Assembly: GCA_913056395.1 (NCBI GenBank)
Contig: CAJXMG010000009.1
Coordinates: 28,973 to 92,972, forward strand
Origin: an uncultured bacterium
GTDB lineage: Bacteria; Planctomycetota; UBA8108; UBA1146
DNA length: 64,000 nt
Reading direction: 5' to 3'
Below are positions 20,671 through 30,547 of the stretch, one piece after another (position 1 is the first letter of the stretch; each line of letters starts with the position of its first letter). Below the pieces are notes generated by a model. It was not told where the DNA came from. It made no database searches and saw only the letters and a list, made by a program, of their open reading frames with translations. The translations under genes and the position numbers were made by a program.

Positions 20671-21201
20671 ATGGACGACATGACGGGAGTGTCCTGGCTG
20701 CGAGACGAGGATTCGGATCTCCGTTCGATGCTTCAGGCATTGGAGGAGGCCCGCGCCGCTGCAGATCAGGGAGAAGTCCCGGTCGGCGCGATCATCGTGC
20801 ATCCGGAAAAAGGCCTGGTGGCCCGGGCTCGCAATGCCAAGGAGACCCTTCAGGATCCCACGGCTCATGCAGAGATCCTCGCGATTGGTCAAGCTGCGGA
20901 AGCGGTGGGAAGTTGGCGTCTGGAGAACTGTACCCTTTACAGCACTCTGGAGCCGTGCCCCATGTGTGCCGGGGCGATTTTGCAATCGCGGATTGAACGG
21001 GTGGTCTTCGGGGCCAGTGATTCCCGTTGGGGCGCGGTCGACTCGAAAATGAACATCTTTGAACCGGGCCTTTTCAATCATGACGTGGTCTGGCAAGGCG
21101 GGGTTCTCGAGACGGAAGCCGCAGGGTTACTCAAGGATTTCTTTCGGGAGATTCGTGAGGGGCGTCCCCGATATGACGGGAAAGCGGAGGACGGATCTTG
21201 A
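20671..21201 (+). CDS. tadA: tRNA(adenosine34) deaminase
   Basis: HAEILAIGQAAEAVGSWRL, TLEPCPMCAGAIL, VFGASDSRWGAVDS. Confidence 0.92.
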   Translation: MDDMTGVSWLRDEDSDLRSMLQALEEARAAADQGEVPVGAIIVHPEKGLVARARNAKETLQDPTAHAEILAIGQAAEAVGSWRLENCTLYSTLEPCPMCAGAILQSRIERVVFGASDSRWGAVDSKMNIFEPGLFNHDVVWQGGVLETEAAGLLKDFFREIREGRPRYDGKAEDGS

Positions 21202-21239
21202 TCCGACCTTCCTGAAAGGTGTAGAACGGACAACAGAGC

Positions 21240-21330
<91 letters not shown>

Positions 21331-21516
21331 TTTCGTTCTTTCATCGGTGTGAGCTGCATTCAATTTTGAGGGATCCTGCTGGGTTGTGGCCCTGTTCGGC
21401 TCTGCAATTGAGACCGAATCGAGTCACGATCTGTTGGCAATTTCTGTGGAAACTGGGATACTGAGTTTCCTGCCGGGTCGTCGATCCAGCTGGACTGCTG
21501 ACACAAGTCGCATTTC

Positions 21517-21606
<90 letters not shown>

Positions 21607-21622
21607 CATTTAACTCTGATTT

Positions 21623-21713
21623 CCGGGGTCCGGGTGACCGCCGGCCCGTGAACCTGGTCAGGCCCTGACGGGAGCAGCCATGACGGTGTCCGCTGGTGTG
21701 CTTCGGGCTCCGG
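21623..21713 (+). ncRNA. ffs: Signal recognition particle RNA (small bacterial 4.5S type)
   Basis: Core tggtcaggccctgacgggagcagcca; terminal stem ccggggtc/ggctccgg; located directly upstream of dnaX. Confidence 0.93.
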
Positions 21714-21734
21714 TCTCATCTACTTTCTACTCTT

Positions 21735-21773
21735 TCCTCCTGGTCTTCCCTCCTGGTCTTTCCTCCTGGTCTT
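21735..21773. repeat. 13-bp pyrimidine-rich tandem repeat, 3 copies (tcctcctggtctt)
   Basis: Direct reading of three adjacent near-identical 13-mers between SRP RNA and dnaX. Confidence 0.85.
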
Positions 21774-21920
21774 CCGTCTCCACCTCATCTTCACCGATTA
21801 TTGGCTGCCGATTTCCGCACCGGAATTCCAGAGCCTGAATCACTCTTCCTTGTCGAATTGGGCTGATTTGAACTGCTTTAGTGCCTTGCCTGAATGGGGG
21901 CCTCGGGTTCTGATGGGGCC

Positions 21921-23717
21921 ATGACGAATTCAACCCCAGAAACCCTGCCAGAGGACTCCGGAGACCAGAACGGCTCTGTGGAGTATCAGGTGATCGCCCG
22001 TCGATTCCGCCCCCGGAATTTCGACGAAGTGGTCGGCCAAGAGGCGGTCGCCGATGCCTTGCGACAGTCGATTCTGCAAAACCGGTTGGCCCACGCCTAT
22101 CTGTTTTGTGGCCCCCGAGGGGTGGGCAAGACTTCGATGGCACGAATTTTTGCTGCGGCATTGCAGTGTCCACACGCAAAAGAAGCGACACCGTGTGGTG
22201 AATGTGAAACCTGCCAACGGATCTTCAGGGGTGAGGATTCAGACGTCACTGAAATGGACGGAGCGTCCAATCGCGGAATCGATGATATTCGCGGTTTGAT
22301 TGAACATGTTCAGTATGCCCCGACTCAGGGTCGTTACCGGGTCTTCATCCTCGACGAGGTTCACATGCTCACCCGGGATGCCTTCAATGCTTTGTTGAAG
22401 ACACTGGAAGAGCCGCCGTCCCATGTAAAGTTTGTTTTTGCGACCACGGAGCCGGAGCGGATTCTGCCGACAGTGCTCAGTCGCTGCCAGCGTTGCGATT
22501 TCTCGTCCATCTCCAATTCGGATATCAGCCGTCGCCTGGAGCAGATCTGCCAGCTGGAGAACGCGCAGCCCGGTGAAGGACTTCTCGAGGAAGTGGCGCT
22601 GCTCGCCCAGGGGGGCATGCGCGATGCACAATCGATGCTGGATCAGATCCTTGCCTTTGCGGGCAAGGAACCGCAACTGGAAGATCTGTTGCGAGTGACG
22701 GGAAGAGTATCCACCGAGAATCTGCTCCAGTTGATTTCAGTGCTCGAGTCCGGTGATCTCGGAGCAGCCATTCAGGAGTTGGGGCCTCTCCTCGATTCTG
22801 GAACAGAGCCTTCCGTATTGACGGACCAGCTGACTGCGGTCTATCGGGACCAGTTACACGAAGGAGTCGCTTCAGGCTGGAGTCCTGAAAAAATCGAATC
22901 CAACCTTTTGGCTCAGGAGATTCTTCAGGAGACGCGCCTGAAGTTACGCCAGCAGGATCGGGGAGATCTGGTTCTTGAGTTGGCCTTGATGAGAATCGGT
23001 ACCCTGTCATCTCTGGTGCGCACCGGATTGTCCTCCACATCTACTCCGATGGGGGCTCCGACGGGGGCGATACCTGCGAAATCTGCTGTTGCTCCTGTGA
23101 ATCAGGATTCGGCTGTCACACCGGCCCCTTCCACTCCAGAGATGAAGGCTCCGGAAAGCCCGCGTACTTCTGTTGAACCGCAGGCTTCCGTGGAAACGCG
23201 GAGTTCTGTGAAAACACAGGGAGAGTCCAGAGCCCACGAGGGTGGAATGAGTCGCGCTCAGGCGGCGCTGGAAGCGCTTCAAAACAAATCGGGAAGTGCT
23301 CCAGTGGCTGCCGGGGGAGCGTCCGTTGCCACTGCGACACTGGAAACCGAAGTTGCGACCACTGTCGGCGATAAATCGGATTCCGCCTGGGAAGAACTCA
23401 AGGAGGAGATCTCCAAAGTTTCCTCTCTGGCTGCCCGGCACCTGACCAATGATGGCACCTTGCAAAAACAGGGCGAAAAACAGGTTTTGATCGTCAGTGA
23501 GTCTCTGGAGAAGGTGCTTGAATCTCCTGAAATCCAATCGGCTTTCAAAAAGTGGGGCAAAACCCATGGGGCCTTGTCTGTTGAACGGGGTGAGCGACCT
23601 GTGACAACGGGGGGCGATTCCGTCATCGCTGGAGAGTCTTCAAATGTTGAAGCACCGCAGGTGATTCGCGATGCTGAAGAGATCTTCAGGGCCAAGGCGC
23701 ATCGAAAACAGAGTTGA
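21921..23717 (+). CDS. dnaX: DNA polymerase III subunit gamma/tau
   Basis: YQVIARRFRPRNFDEVVGQE, FCGPRGVGKTSMARIFA, zinc module CPHAKEATPCGECETC, FILDEVHMLTRDAFNALLKTLEEPP. Confidence 0.96.
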   Translation: MTNSTPETLPEDSGDQNGSVEYQVIARRFRPRNFDEVVGQEAVADALRQSILQNRLAHAYLFCGPRGVGKTSMARIFAAALQCPHAKEATPCGECETCQRIFRGEDSDVTEMDGASNRGIDDIRGLIEHVQYAPTQGRYRVFILDEVHMLTRDAFNALLKTLEEPPSHVKFVFATTEPERILPTVLSRCQRCDFSSISNSDISRRLEQICQLENAQPGEGLLEEVALLAQGGMRDAQSMLDQILAFAGKEPQLEDLLRVTGRVSTENLLQLISVLESGDLGAAIQELGPLLDSGTEPSVLTDQLTAVYRDQLHEGVASGWSPEKIESNLLAQEILQETRLKLRQQDRGDLVLELALMRIGTLSSLVRTGLSSTSTPMGAPTGAIPAKSAVAPVNQDSAVTPAPSTPEMKAPESPRTSVEPQASVETRSSVKTQGESRAHEGGMSRAQAALEALQNKSGSAPVAAGGASVATATLETEVATTVGDKSDSAWEELKEEISKVSSLAARHLTNDGTLQKQGEKQVLIVSESLEKVLESPEIQSAFKKWGKTHGALSVERGERPVTTGGDSVIAGESSNVEAPQVIRDAEEIFRAKAHRKQS

Positions 23718-23766
23718 TCGAATAATTTGAACCATCCCGCAACAAGTCATTTACGAAGGAGTCTCG

Positions 23767-24084
23767 ATGGTCGGTGGTGATCTGGGCGGTCTTTTTCAAC
23801 AAGCCCAAAAAATGCAAAAAGAACTGAAAGCAGTTCAGGAAGACCTCAAGCAGAGAACGGTGTCCGGCGAATCTGGGAGTGGTCTTGTCAAAGTCTATGC
23901 CAGTGGAGCACAAGAGGTCATGAAGATTGAAATCGACCCATCCGCGGTCGATCCGGAAGATACGGAGATGCTTGAGGACCTTGTTCTGGTCGCTGTCCAA
24001 CAGGCGTTGGAAAAAGCCAAGGAGTTGGCCGACTCCGAAACCTCCCGCGTCACCGGCGGCATGAACCTTCCGGGGATGATGTAA
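23767..24084 (+). CDS. ybaB: YbaB/EbfC family nucleoid-associated protein
   Basis: LFQQAQKMQKELKAVQEDL...VKVYASGAQEVMKIEIDPSAV, C-terminal GGMNLPGMM. Confidence 0.93.
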   Translation: MVGGDLGGLFQQAQKMQKELKAVQEDLKQRTVSGESGSGLVKVYASGAQEVMKIEIDPSAVDPEDTEMLEDLVLVAVQQALEKAKELADSETSRVTGGMNLPGMM

Positions 24085-24088
24085 AACC

Positions 24089-24706
24089 ATGGCAGAAGAC
24101 GTGATACTGGGTGAGCTGATCAGCGCTTTTTCCAGGCTCCCGGGGATTGGGGCAAAGAGCGCAGAGCGTCTTGCTTACCATATTCTCAAGGTCTCACGGT
24201 CCGAGGCGATGGATCTGGCTGAAGCGATTCGAAAGGTCAAGGACGACCTGCGTCGTTGCTCCGAATGCCTGAATATCTGCGAGCGCGAACTCTGCGAAAT
24301 CTGTGAAGATGATTCCCGTGATCCGAACACGATACTGGTTGTCGAGCAGCCGAAGGATTTGCGGGCGATTGAAGCCAGTGGAGCCTATCGCGGAAAATAC
24401 CATGTCCTGGGAGCAACCTTTTCCCCGATGGATGAGAGAGGACCTGAGCACCTCTCTCTGGACCGCCTGCTCGAGCGGTGTAGTCAGGATTCTGTGAGTG
24501 AAGTGATTTTGGCTCTCAACCCGGATTTTGAGGGAGACGGGACCAATTTGTTGATTACGGAAAGTCTGGCGGATCATTCGGTCAAAGTGACGCGTTTGGC
24601 CAGGGGGCTACCCAGTGGCGGGCAGATCGAATACATGAATCAGAGCATTTTGCGGGATGCTGTCGAAGGGCGCGGGCAGTTCGGGCAAATCGAACCTACT
24701 GCATGA
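24089..24706 (+). CDS. recR: Recombination protein RecR
   Basis: LPGIGAKSAERLAYHIL, C4 zinc finger CSECLNICERELCEIC, TOPRIM VVEQPKDLRAIE, ARGLPSGGQIEYMN. Confidence 0.95.
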   Translation: MAEDVILGELISAFSRLPGIGAKSAERLAYHILKVSRSEAMDLAEAIRKVKDDLRRCSECLNICERELCEICEDDSRDPNTILVVEQPKDLRAIEASGAYRGKYHVLGATFSPMDERGPEHLSLDRLLERCSQDSVSEVILALNPDFEGDGTNLLITESLADHSVKVTRLARGLPSGGQIEYMNQSILRDAVEGRGQFGQIEPTA

Positions 24707-24740
24707 TTCTTGGCGGGATGACAGGCTGTTTTCCTGCTTG

Positions 24741-26429
24741 ATGAGGGTTTCATACGGAGGATTTTTGCGAAGATACATAATTTTTTGCCTACTGATTTCT
24801 GGAATAACCATTCCCGGGAAATCAGATGGGCAGGTCAATAACACGTCTTTCGACCTTCGAGTTCCGGAATCTCGAAATACCATCGAGATTCGTGCTGAAG
24901 GAATCAACTGTTCGAGTAATGACTGGAATATTCTCCGAGACAGTCTCACCTGTTACCCGCTGATTGTATCCCTCAGCAATCCACTGAATCGGGAAGCAAC
25001 GATCGATCTATCCTTTTCAGAAGTAACTTACAGAAATAGAAGATGGTCGGGAAACGTGAGTTTTCAGACCGCGATCAATGTTCCCGCGAAATCGACTACA
25101 TCTCGACTGATCGGCATCCCCCTGTCGATGATTCCCGTTTTCAAAGCCCGGGGACGAAATGAAGGGCGACTGAATTCTGAACGACTTGCGATCAACGCTG
25201 TCACTTCCATCGGTGGTAGAGAGATCCAAGGTGGAACCTCTCTGGATTTCAATATTCCAAACTATTGGGGAGGCAGTAGCTACAACTGGGACAAGGTTGT
25301 CAATAATGCTGAAGGGGTTCGAACCCTGGTCGTCAGTCCCGTTAATTTCGCAGCCAAAAAGGAAATGCGGGAACTGAAGGATAAATTCAAAGTCATCAAA
25401 TCCTGGTCTGTGGAGATTTTACCCCAAACCTCAAGACCTCTGGCCGCCCTTCAGAGACTGGTTTTGTTTGGTGTCGACCCAAAAGACCTCAGCAAGGGTC
25501 AAAGGGATGCCATCGATCACGCTGTCAGTGGTGGGCTTGACGTCTATCTGATCTCCGCCTCGAGTGGAGAGGGGGCCGATTGGACCCGGGAGTGGTCCGA
25601 AGCTTCTCAGGGGGTGGTCCCGAGGGTCGAAAAACAGGGTTTTGGTACCTGGGTTGCATATAGCGCTGGTGATGAAGTTTCCACGATTTACCCCCCTGAT
25701 CAAATGACGACCCGGTATGCAAGTCGCAGGAATCTCGCAAAACTGGGAGTGAGTTATCTGGACAAGGTCTTGCGGCCCGGAGATCCCAGCGATCTGACAT
25801 TGTTTCTCATGGCTGGGTATGTCCTCTTGCTGATTCCTGGTGTCTTTTTCACTCTCAAAAAGCGCAAAAAATCCAATGCATTGCTTTGGCTAATCCCCGC
25901 ATTTTTTGTGGGATCAGTCGTGCTCGTCACCATGATTGGTTTTTTCCATTATGGAGTGATGGAAAAAACCAGCGTGATTGCAGGGGTCGTTCAGGCCAGT
26001 GGTGGTGATCAGACCCGCGGGTTGCAATTGATTGAAGGCCGATTTGACCCTCATGGTTCAAAATGGGAAAGAACATTGGCGGCCAATGAAGATCTGATTC
26101 TGGATTTGAATGTCATCCAGAGTTTCGCTTCGATCAGGCTGATCGAAAATCCTGACGGTACCATGAACGAAATATGTGCTACCTACCCACGAAGTTTGAA
26201 TTTCCGTGTGCGCAGTCTGCCCATCGATCAAGAAATACAGTTGGCAAAACCCGAGTTGGTATGGCCAGCGAACAGTTTGCGGTTGCCGATCCGCTCGCTA
26301 AGCGTTGCCCCTTTTGAACCGTCCGATTATGCAGTGAATAATAGAATCGCTGACATCACAGACATCGAAGTTCTGGATCGATTTGGAATCGAGCCTGGTC
26401 TTCAATTTATCGGATTGCAGGAGGAATAA
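24741..26429 (+). CDS. Membrane protein with large N-terminal extracytoplasmic region (GldG/DUF4350-like partner of ABC exporter?)
   Basis: N-terminal TM/signal, beta-rich domain, two central TMs (LTLFLMAGYVLLLIPGVFFTL, LLWLIPAFFVGSVVLVTMIGFF); 2 bp before the ABC ATPase gene. Confidence 0.6.
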   Translation: MRVSYGGFLRRYIIFCLLISGITIPGKSDGQVNNTSFDLRVPESRNTIEIRAEGINCSSNDWNILRDSLTCYPLIVSLSNPLNREATIDLSFSEVTYRNRRWSGNVSFQTAINVPAKSTTSRLIGIPLSMIPVFKARGRNEGRLNSERLAINAVTSIGGREIQGGTSLDFNIPNYWGGSSYNWDKVVNNAEGVRTLVVSPVNFAAKKEMRELKDKFKVIKSWSVEILPQTSRPLAALQRLVLFGVDPKDLSKGQRDAIDHAVSGGLDVYLISASSGEGADWTREWSEASQGVVPRVEKQGFGTWVAYSAGDEVSTIYPPDQMTTRYASRRNLAKLGVSYLDKVLRPGDPSDLTLFLMAGYVLLLIPGVFFTLKKRKKSNALLWLIPAFFVGSVVLVTMIGFFHYGVMEKTSVIAGVVQASGGDQTRGLQLIEGRFDPHGSKWERTLAANEDLILDLNVIQSFASIRLIENPDGTMNEICATYPRSLNFRVRSLPIDQEIQLAKPELVWPANSLRLPIRSLSVAPFEPSDYAVNNRIADITDIEVLDRFGIEPGLQFIGLQEE

Positions 26430-26431
26430 GA

Positions 26432-27382
26432 ATGTCTCTCTCCAGTGCAATCCTTCAGGTTCGCAATCTTTCGGTCAGCTTCGGAAAGATCAAAGCCGTC
26501 AATAACGTCAATTTTGATGTTGAGCGCGGTGTGATCCACGGCTTCATAGGCCCGAATGGTGCTGGCAAAACCACGACGATTCGTGTGATTTCTACTTTGC
26601 AAGTTCCCGATGAAGGCGGAGTTTGGGTGAATGGTCAAAATGTTCTGACCCAACCCGATTCAATACGGATGAATCTGGGCTATATGCCCGATCACGTGGG
26701 AGTGTATGCAGGATTGAGTGTGATGGAGTACCTCGATTTCTTCGCCATGACCCGTCGAATCTATGGGCCCAAGAAATCTTCGGTGATTTCCGACGTTGTT
26801 GAACTGACAGATCTCGGTGATCTGCTGGATCGGGAAGTCGAATCTCTTTCAAAGGGTATGCGGCAGCGAATGTGCCTTGCACAGACTTTGCTTCATGAGC
26901 CTGATCTTTTGATTCTGGATGAACCTGCAAGTGGTTTGGATCCGCGGGCGCGCATCGAATTCCGGGATTTGATTCTGGAGCTTCGCCGTTTGGGGAAAAC
27001 GGTCTTCCTGTCGAGTCACATTTTGTCTGAGTTATCTCCGATCTGTGACTCCGTGAGCATTATCGAAAAGGGTCGAGTTGTGGCCCATGGTTCGATTGAC
27101 GAAATTCAGACTCTCATGAGTCAGGGGAAAACGTCCTTTGACGTCACTCTCCTCAAAGAGCCAGGTAAAGAACTGGAGCCCCTGCTTAGCCAGCTTCCAG
27201 GTTTCATGCTGATCATGCTGCAGGGGAAAAAGTTTCGGTTTGAGTGGACCGGCGAGATTGAAGATGTTTCCAAAGTTTGGGAGCTACTCTCAACCAATGG
27301 ATTTGTCATTTCCGGAATCAGTAAAAAAGAAGACAATTTGGAGAATATCTTCATGTCACTGACGACTGGAGAAGTCCAATGA
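26432..27382 (+). CDS. ABC transporter ATP-binding protein (ABC-2/GldA-like)
   Basis: GPNGAGKTTTIRVIS, LSKGMRQRMCLAQTLLHEPDLLILDEPASGLDPRARIEF. Confidence 0.9.
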   Translation: MSLSSAILQVRNLSVSFGKIKAVNNVNFDVERGVIHGFIGPNGAGKTTTIRVISTLQVPDEGGVWVNGQNVLTQPDSIRMNLGYMPDHVGVYAGLSVMEYLDFFAMTRRIYGPKKSSVISDVVELTDLGDLLDREVESLSKGMRQRMCLAQTLLHEPDLLILDEPASGLDPRARIEFRDLILELRRLGKTVFLSSHILSELSPICDSVSIIEKGRVVAHGSIDEIQTLMSQGKTSFDVTLLKEPGKELEPLLSQLPGFMLIMLQGKKFRFEWTGEIEDVSKVWELLSTNGFVISGISKKEDNLENIFMSLTTGEVQ

Positions 27383-29070
27383 ACCGTTCACTGCTCTTCA
27401 AATTTTTAGGTTTGCCCATGATCCAGAAGGATCTTTTTCTGGCGATGAAAAAGACTTCTTGGATGGTGATTCAGATCATTTATCTGGTTGTCGTTGGATT
27501 TGTACTGTCCTTGAATATCCTCAACTGGAAAGGGACCAATTCCAGCCCCGACTCATTGTGGAGCACTGTCAGTACAACGGAGCTGGTTTTTGTCTACCTG
27601 TTCATGCAAATGATGGCTCTTTGTGTGATTTTTCCATTTTTGGCTGGAAGTACCATCTCCAGGGAAAGATCTGAAAAAACCTGGGCTCTCTTGAGAACAA
27701 CCTCGATGACACCCGGAGAATTGATCCGGGGCAAATTTTTCGCCTTGTTGAGTCAGGGGGTCTTCATCCTTCTGATCAGTGCTCCGCTGCTCGTGATGAT
27801 GACACTGTTGGGTGGAGTTGCGCTTGAAAATCTCCTAATGGAGTACCTGATTCATGTTGTTTTGATCGCCTGGATCAGTTCGGTGGGAGTCCTGAGTTCT
27901 GCGATTACTCGCAAAGGGGCTGCTTCCTACATTTCGACCCCTCTCTTCTTTTTCTTCCCCATGCTTGCAGCTCTGAATGGTGCTGGATTTACATATCTGC
28001 GCGAGAAGCAAACGATCACGAGCAAACTGGTTGCTTTTCATGCATTTGATCCCGAGGCGTTTTTTCTGACGATCTCTGTCGTCTTCATCACTGGTCTCGG
28101 TTCACTGTTGGGGGCAATTCACCTGACGTCACCGAAGAATTCGGTACGCAGTCTGCCGACCCGAATCGGTATTTTTGTGTTGTATGGTTACGCCGCGATT
28201 TGGTTCTTTGTTTACGCCCCTACTTTGTTGAAAGTGCCAGCCCGGGAATTCCTTATGCTGACGTTTTTGTCAGGAATATTGTTGGTACCTCTTTTAAGAA
28301 TTGCCGGAGCGGGTCCCGAAGTTCCTCTGGGTATTCGACAGTTGGGCAGAGATAAACCGATTGCCTCCAGATTATTGGTGCTGTTTACGCCAGGAGGGAT
28401 TCGTAACCTGTTGTTTTGCGTGTTGATCATTCTGCTCTTCATACCAGCGGGACTGGTTGGGGGTGAGGGTGTTCTCAGTGACCCAAATGTAGACGTCGTT
28501 ACTGCAACGGCGGGCCTTGATTTTCTTCGAGACCTCTACTTCTCGGTGCTTTTTTGGATTGCTTCCTTGATGGCTTTGGCCTGGTTTTTGGGGCAGTGTG
28601 GTTGCGGCAGTATCCTGAGTGCTTCTCTGGCATTTACGGCTCACTTGATAGCAGTCCTTGTATTGACCGTTCTCACTGTACGATCGGGAATCCCCGGTTG
28701 GCCTGCCTATGAGCCAGGCTTGGGGATGATTTCGACACCCTACAATCTGATTCAAATAGCCGGCACTAATAGTGCATACAACTTTCAACGGGGATTCCCG
28801 TCCTATTTCGATCCCGGGGCTGTGCGCATGGACACGATTTTTAACATCGTCACATTCTTGCTTTTTTCGGTCCTCGGCATTGTTGTTTCGGTTGTCAAAA
28901 AGAGGCCCCTTTTCTCAGTGTACTCAGGGAATGATGGAAAGCTGCTGCTGGATCTTCCCGATTCTGCTTCAGTTTCAAATGATCAGCAAAATGTAACTGA
29001 TTCAATCAGTGTTGTAGATCCTGACTTCAATTCTGATAGTCAAAACGTAAAGACCAAGGACGAGTCATGA
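27379..29070 (+). CDS. ABC-2 type transporter permease
   Basis: Multi-TM protein with GSTISRERSEKTWALLRTTSMTPGELIRGKFFALL, typical of ABC-2 permeases. Overlaps the ATPase gene by 4 bp. Confidence 0.85.
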   Translation: MNRSLLFKFLGLPMIQKDLFLAMKKTSWMVIQIIYLVVVGFVLSLNILNWKGTNSSPDSLWSTVSTTELVFVYLFMQMMALCVIFPFLAGSTISRERSEKTWALLRTTSMTPGELIRGKFFALLSQGVFILLISAPLLVMMTLLGGVALENLLMEYLIHVVLIAWISSVGVLSSAITRKGAASYISTPLFFFFPMLAALNGAGFTYLREKQTITSKLVAFHAFDPEAFFLTISVVFITGLGSLLGAIHLTSPKNSVRSLPTRIGIFVLYGYAAIWFFVYAPTLLKVPAREFLMLTFLSGILLVPLLRIAGAGPEVPLGIRQLGRDKPIASRLLVLFTPGGIRNLLFCVLIILLFIPAGLVGGEGVLSDPNVDVVTATAGLDFLRDLYFSVLFWIASLMALAWFLGQCGCGSILSASLAFTAHLIAVLVLTVLTVRSGIPGWPAYEPGLGMISTPYNLIQIAGTNSAYNFQRGFPSYFDPGAVRMDTIFNIVTFLLFSVLGIVVSVVKKRPLFSVYSGNDGKLLLDLPDSASVSNDQQNVTDSISVVDPDFNSDSQNVKTKDES

Positions 29071-29984
29071 GGAAAAAAATCTGCTTGGGCTTCTTGTGCA
29101 GCTTCTTTTTGATCAGTTTTTTGGTCTCAGGGGCTGTCTTTGCTGCGGATGTCATCATTCTCAAGAGTGGCCGTACGATTACGGGAAAGATTCTCAGCCG
29201 ATCTGACAAAACTTTGGAAGTGGAAATGACAGTGGGGAAATCCACTGCAACGATCACCATTCAGGTTTCAGATATCGACAGAATCGAAAAGGGTGAGAAC
29301 AAGGATGTTGAGTTTCGAAAGCGTTGGAGTGCGCTCAAGTCCAATGATCTCCCCGGTCATGAAGCGCTTCTGAAGTGGTGTGAGGACAACAGCCTTTCCA
29401 TACAGGCTGCCCAAGTCCGTAAGAAGATCGATTCTGTTAAATTGGTTCTACTGAAGGAAAAGTACCCAGATCTGTGGTGCAGGCCATGTGAAGCCAGCGG
29501 CAAACTTTCGTGTCAGGGCTGTGAGGGGAAGGGGGTCAAGGTTGACCCCTGTCAACGCTGCGCGGGTAGTGGCGAAATCGGTTGTCGAGCCTGTTCGCGG
29601 AAGAAGCAGGGGAGTCTGGATTGTCGACGCTGCGGTGGGGCCGGGGTTTATGAGCGATTCGACCCCGCCAAGGGGCGGAAGGTGAAAACCCGGTGCAGCA
29701 CCTGTAGCGGTAAGGGGAAAATCGAATGTCCGACCTGTTCAGGAAAACAGAAGTCCAAGTGCGAAGACTGTAAAGGTGAGGGCGGAAATAAGGTGTCGTG
29801 TGTGACTTGTGACGGGGCGCGACACAGTTACTGCAAACTCTGCGAAGGTTCCGGGGTAAAAGGCAATCCGGAGAAGAAACCGGTACCGAAACCGGGTGAG
29901 ACCAGAGGTAAATCCGGCGAGGAAGACAAGGCTGGCGAGAAGCCGAAAAAGAAACCCGTCATCAAGAAGAACCCATTCGGATAA
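29067..29984 (+). CDS. Exported protein with small N-terminal beta domain and DnaJ-type Cys-rich (CxxC) repeats
   Basis: Signal peptide; VIILKSGRTITGKILSRSDKTLEVEM...DIDRIE; ten CxxC motifs, many CxxCxGxG; K/P-rich tail. Confidence 0.75.
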   Translation: MRKKICLGFLCSFFLISFLVSGAVFAADVIILKSGRTITGKILSRSDKTLEVEMTVGKSTATITIQVSDIDRIEKGENKDVEFRKRWSALKSNDLPGHEALLKWCEDNSLSIQAAQVRKKIDSVKLVLLKEKYPDLWCRPCEASGKLSCQGCEGKGVKVDPCQRCAGSGEIGCRACSRKKQGSLDCRRCGGAGVYERFDPAKGRKVKTRCSTCSGKGKIECPTCSGKQKSKCEDCKGEGGNKVSCVTCDGARHSYCKLCEGSGVKGNPEKKPVPKPGETRGKSGEEDKAGEKPKKKPVIKKNPFG

Positions 29985-30016
29985 TCAAGGCTTCCTGCCG
30001 GCAATACAGTGTGGAT

Positions 30017-30547
30017 TCAGTCTTCCTTTTGGATCTGAACAAGGAGTGAACCGGCAGCAACGGTTTCTCCTGCTGCGACCTTCACCAGCGAAATGACCCC
30101 AGAATCCGGGGCTGCAATCTCATTTTCCATTTTCATGGCTTCAAGAAGCAGGAGTGGCTGTCCTGTTTCCACGGTATCACCCTCAGCGACGAGCACTTTT
30201 CGGACGATTCCAGGCATGACGCTCTCAACAGAGATCAAACCGCTTCCTGCACCTGAGCCAGAAACCTCCCGTGTAATCAGATCCACAGGGTCGAGTACAC
30301 CCAACTCCATCGGTTCGTGATCGAGCAGGAACCTCAATGGAGATCCGATCTGGTTTCCTGGCAGCAGGGTGATGGTTCGGGTTTCTCCATGGGAAATCAT
30401 TCGGAGAACGGTTCCTTCTTCGATGACGTCCACTCTTGCCTTGAGCTCTGAACCGTCGGGTAGAGCAAAGGTCCATTCCCTGCCGGTAGGATCGCAATGC
30501 GCCTCCAGGTTTGCCTGCTGATCAGCCCATTCGATTTGGTACTTCAT
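30017..30547 (-). CDS. Biotin carboxyl carrier protein of acyl-CoA carboxylase
   Basis: VESVMPGIVRKVLVAEGDTVETGQPLLLLEAMKMENEIAAPDSGV (biotinylation EAMKM). Confidence 0.92.
   Translation of the reverse strand: MKYQIEWADQQANLEAHCDPTGREWTFALPDGSELKARVDVIEEGTVLRMISHGETRTITLLPGNQIGSPLRFLLDHEPMELGVLDPVDLITREVSGSGAGSGLISVESVMPGIVRKVLVAEGDTVETGQPLLLLEAMKMENEIAAPDSGVISLVKVAAGETVAAGSLLVQIQKED

Noticed and set aside
23461-23560. Possible dnaX programmed frameshift (caaaaag, gaaaaac tracts)
   Set aside because: No canonical A_AAA_AAG heptamer in frame, and the sites are too close to the C-terminus to give a gamma-length product.
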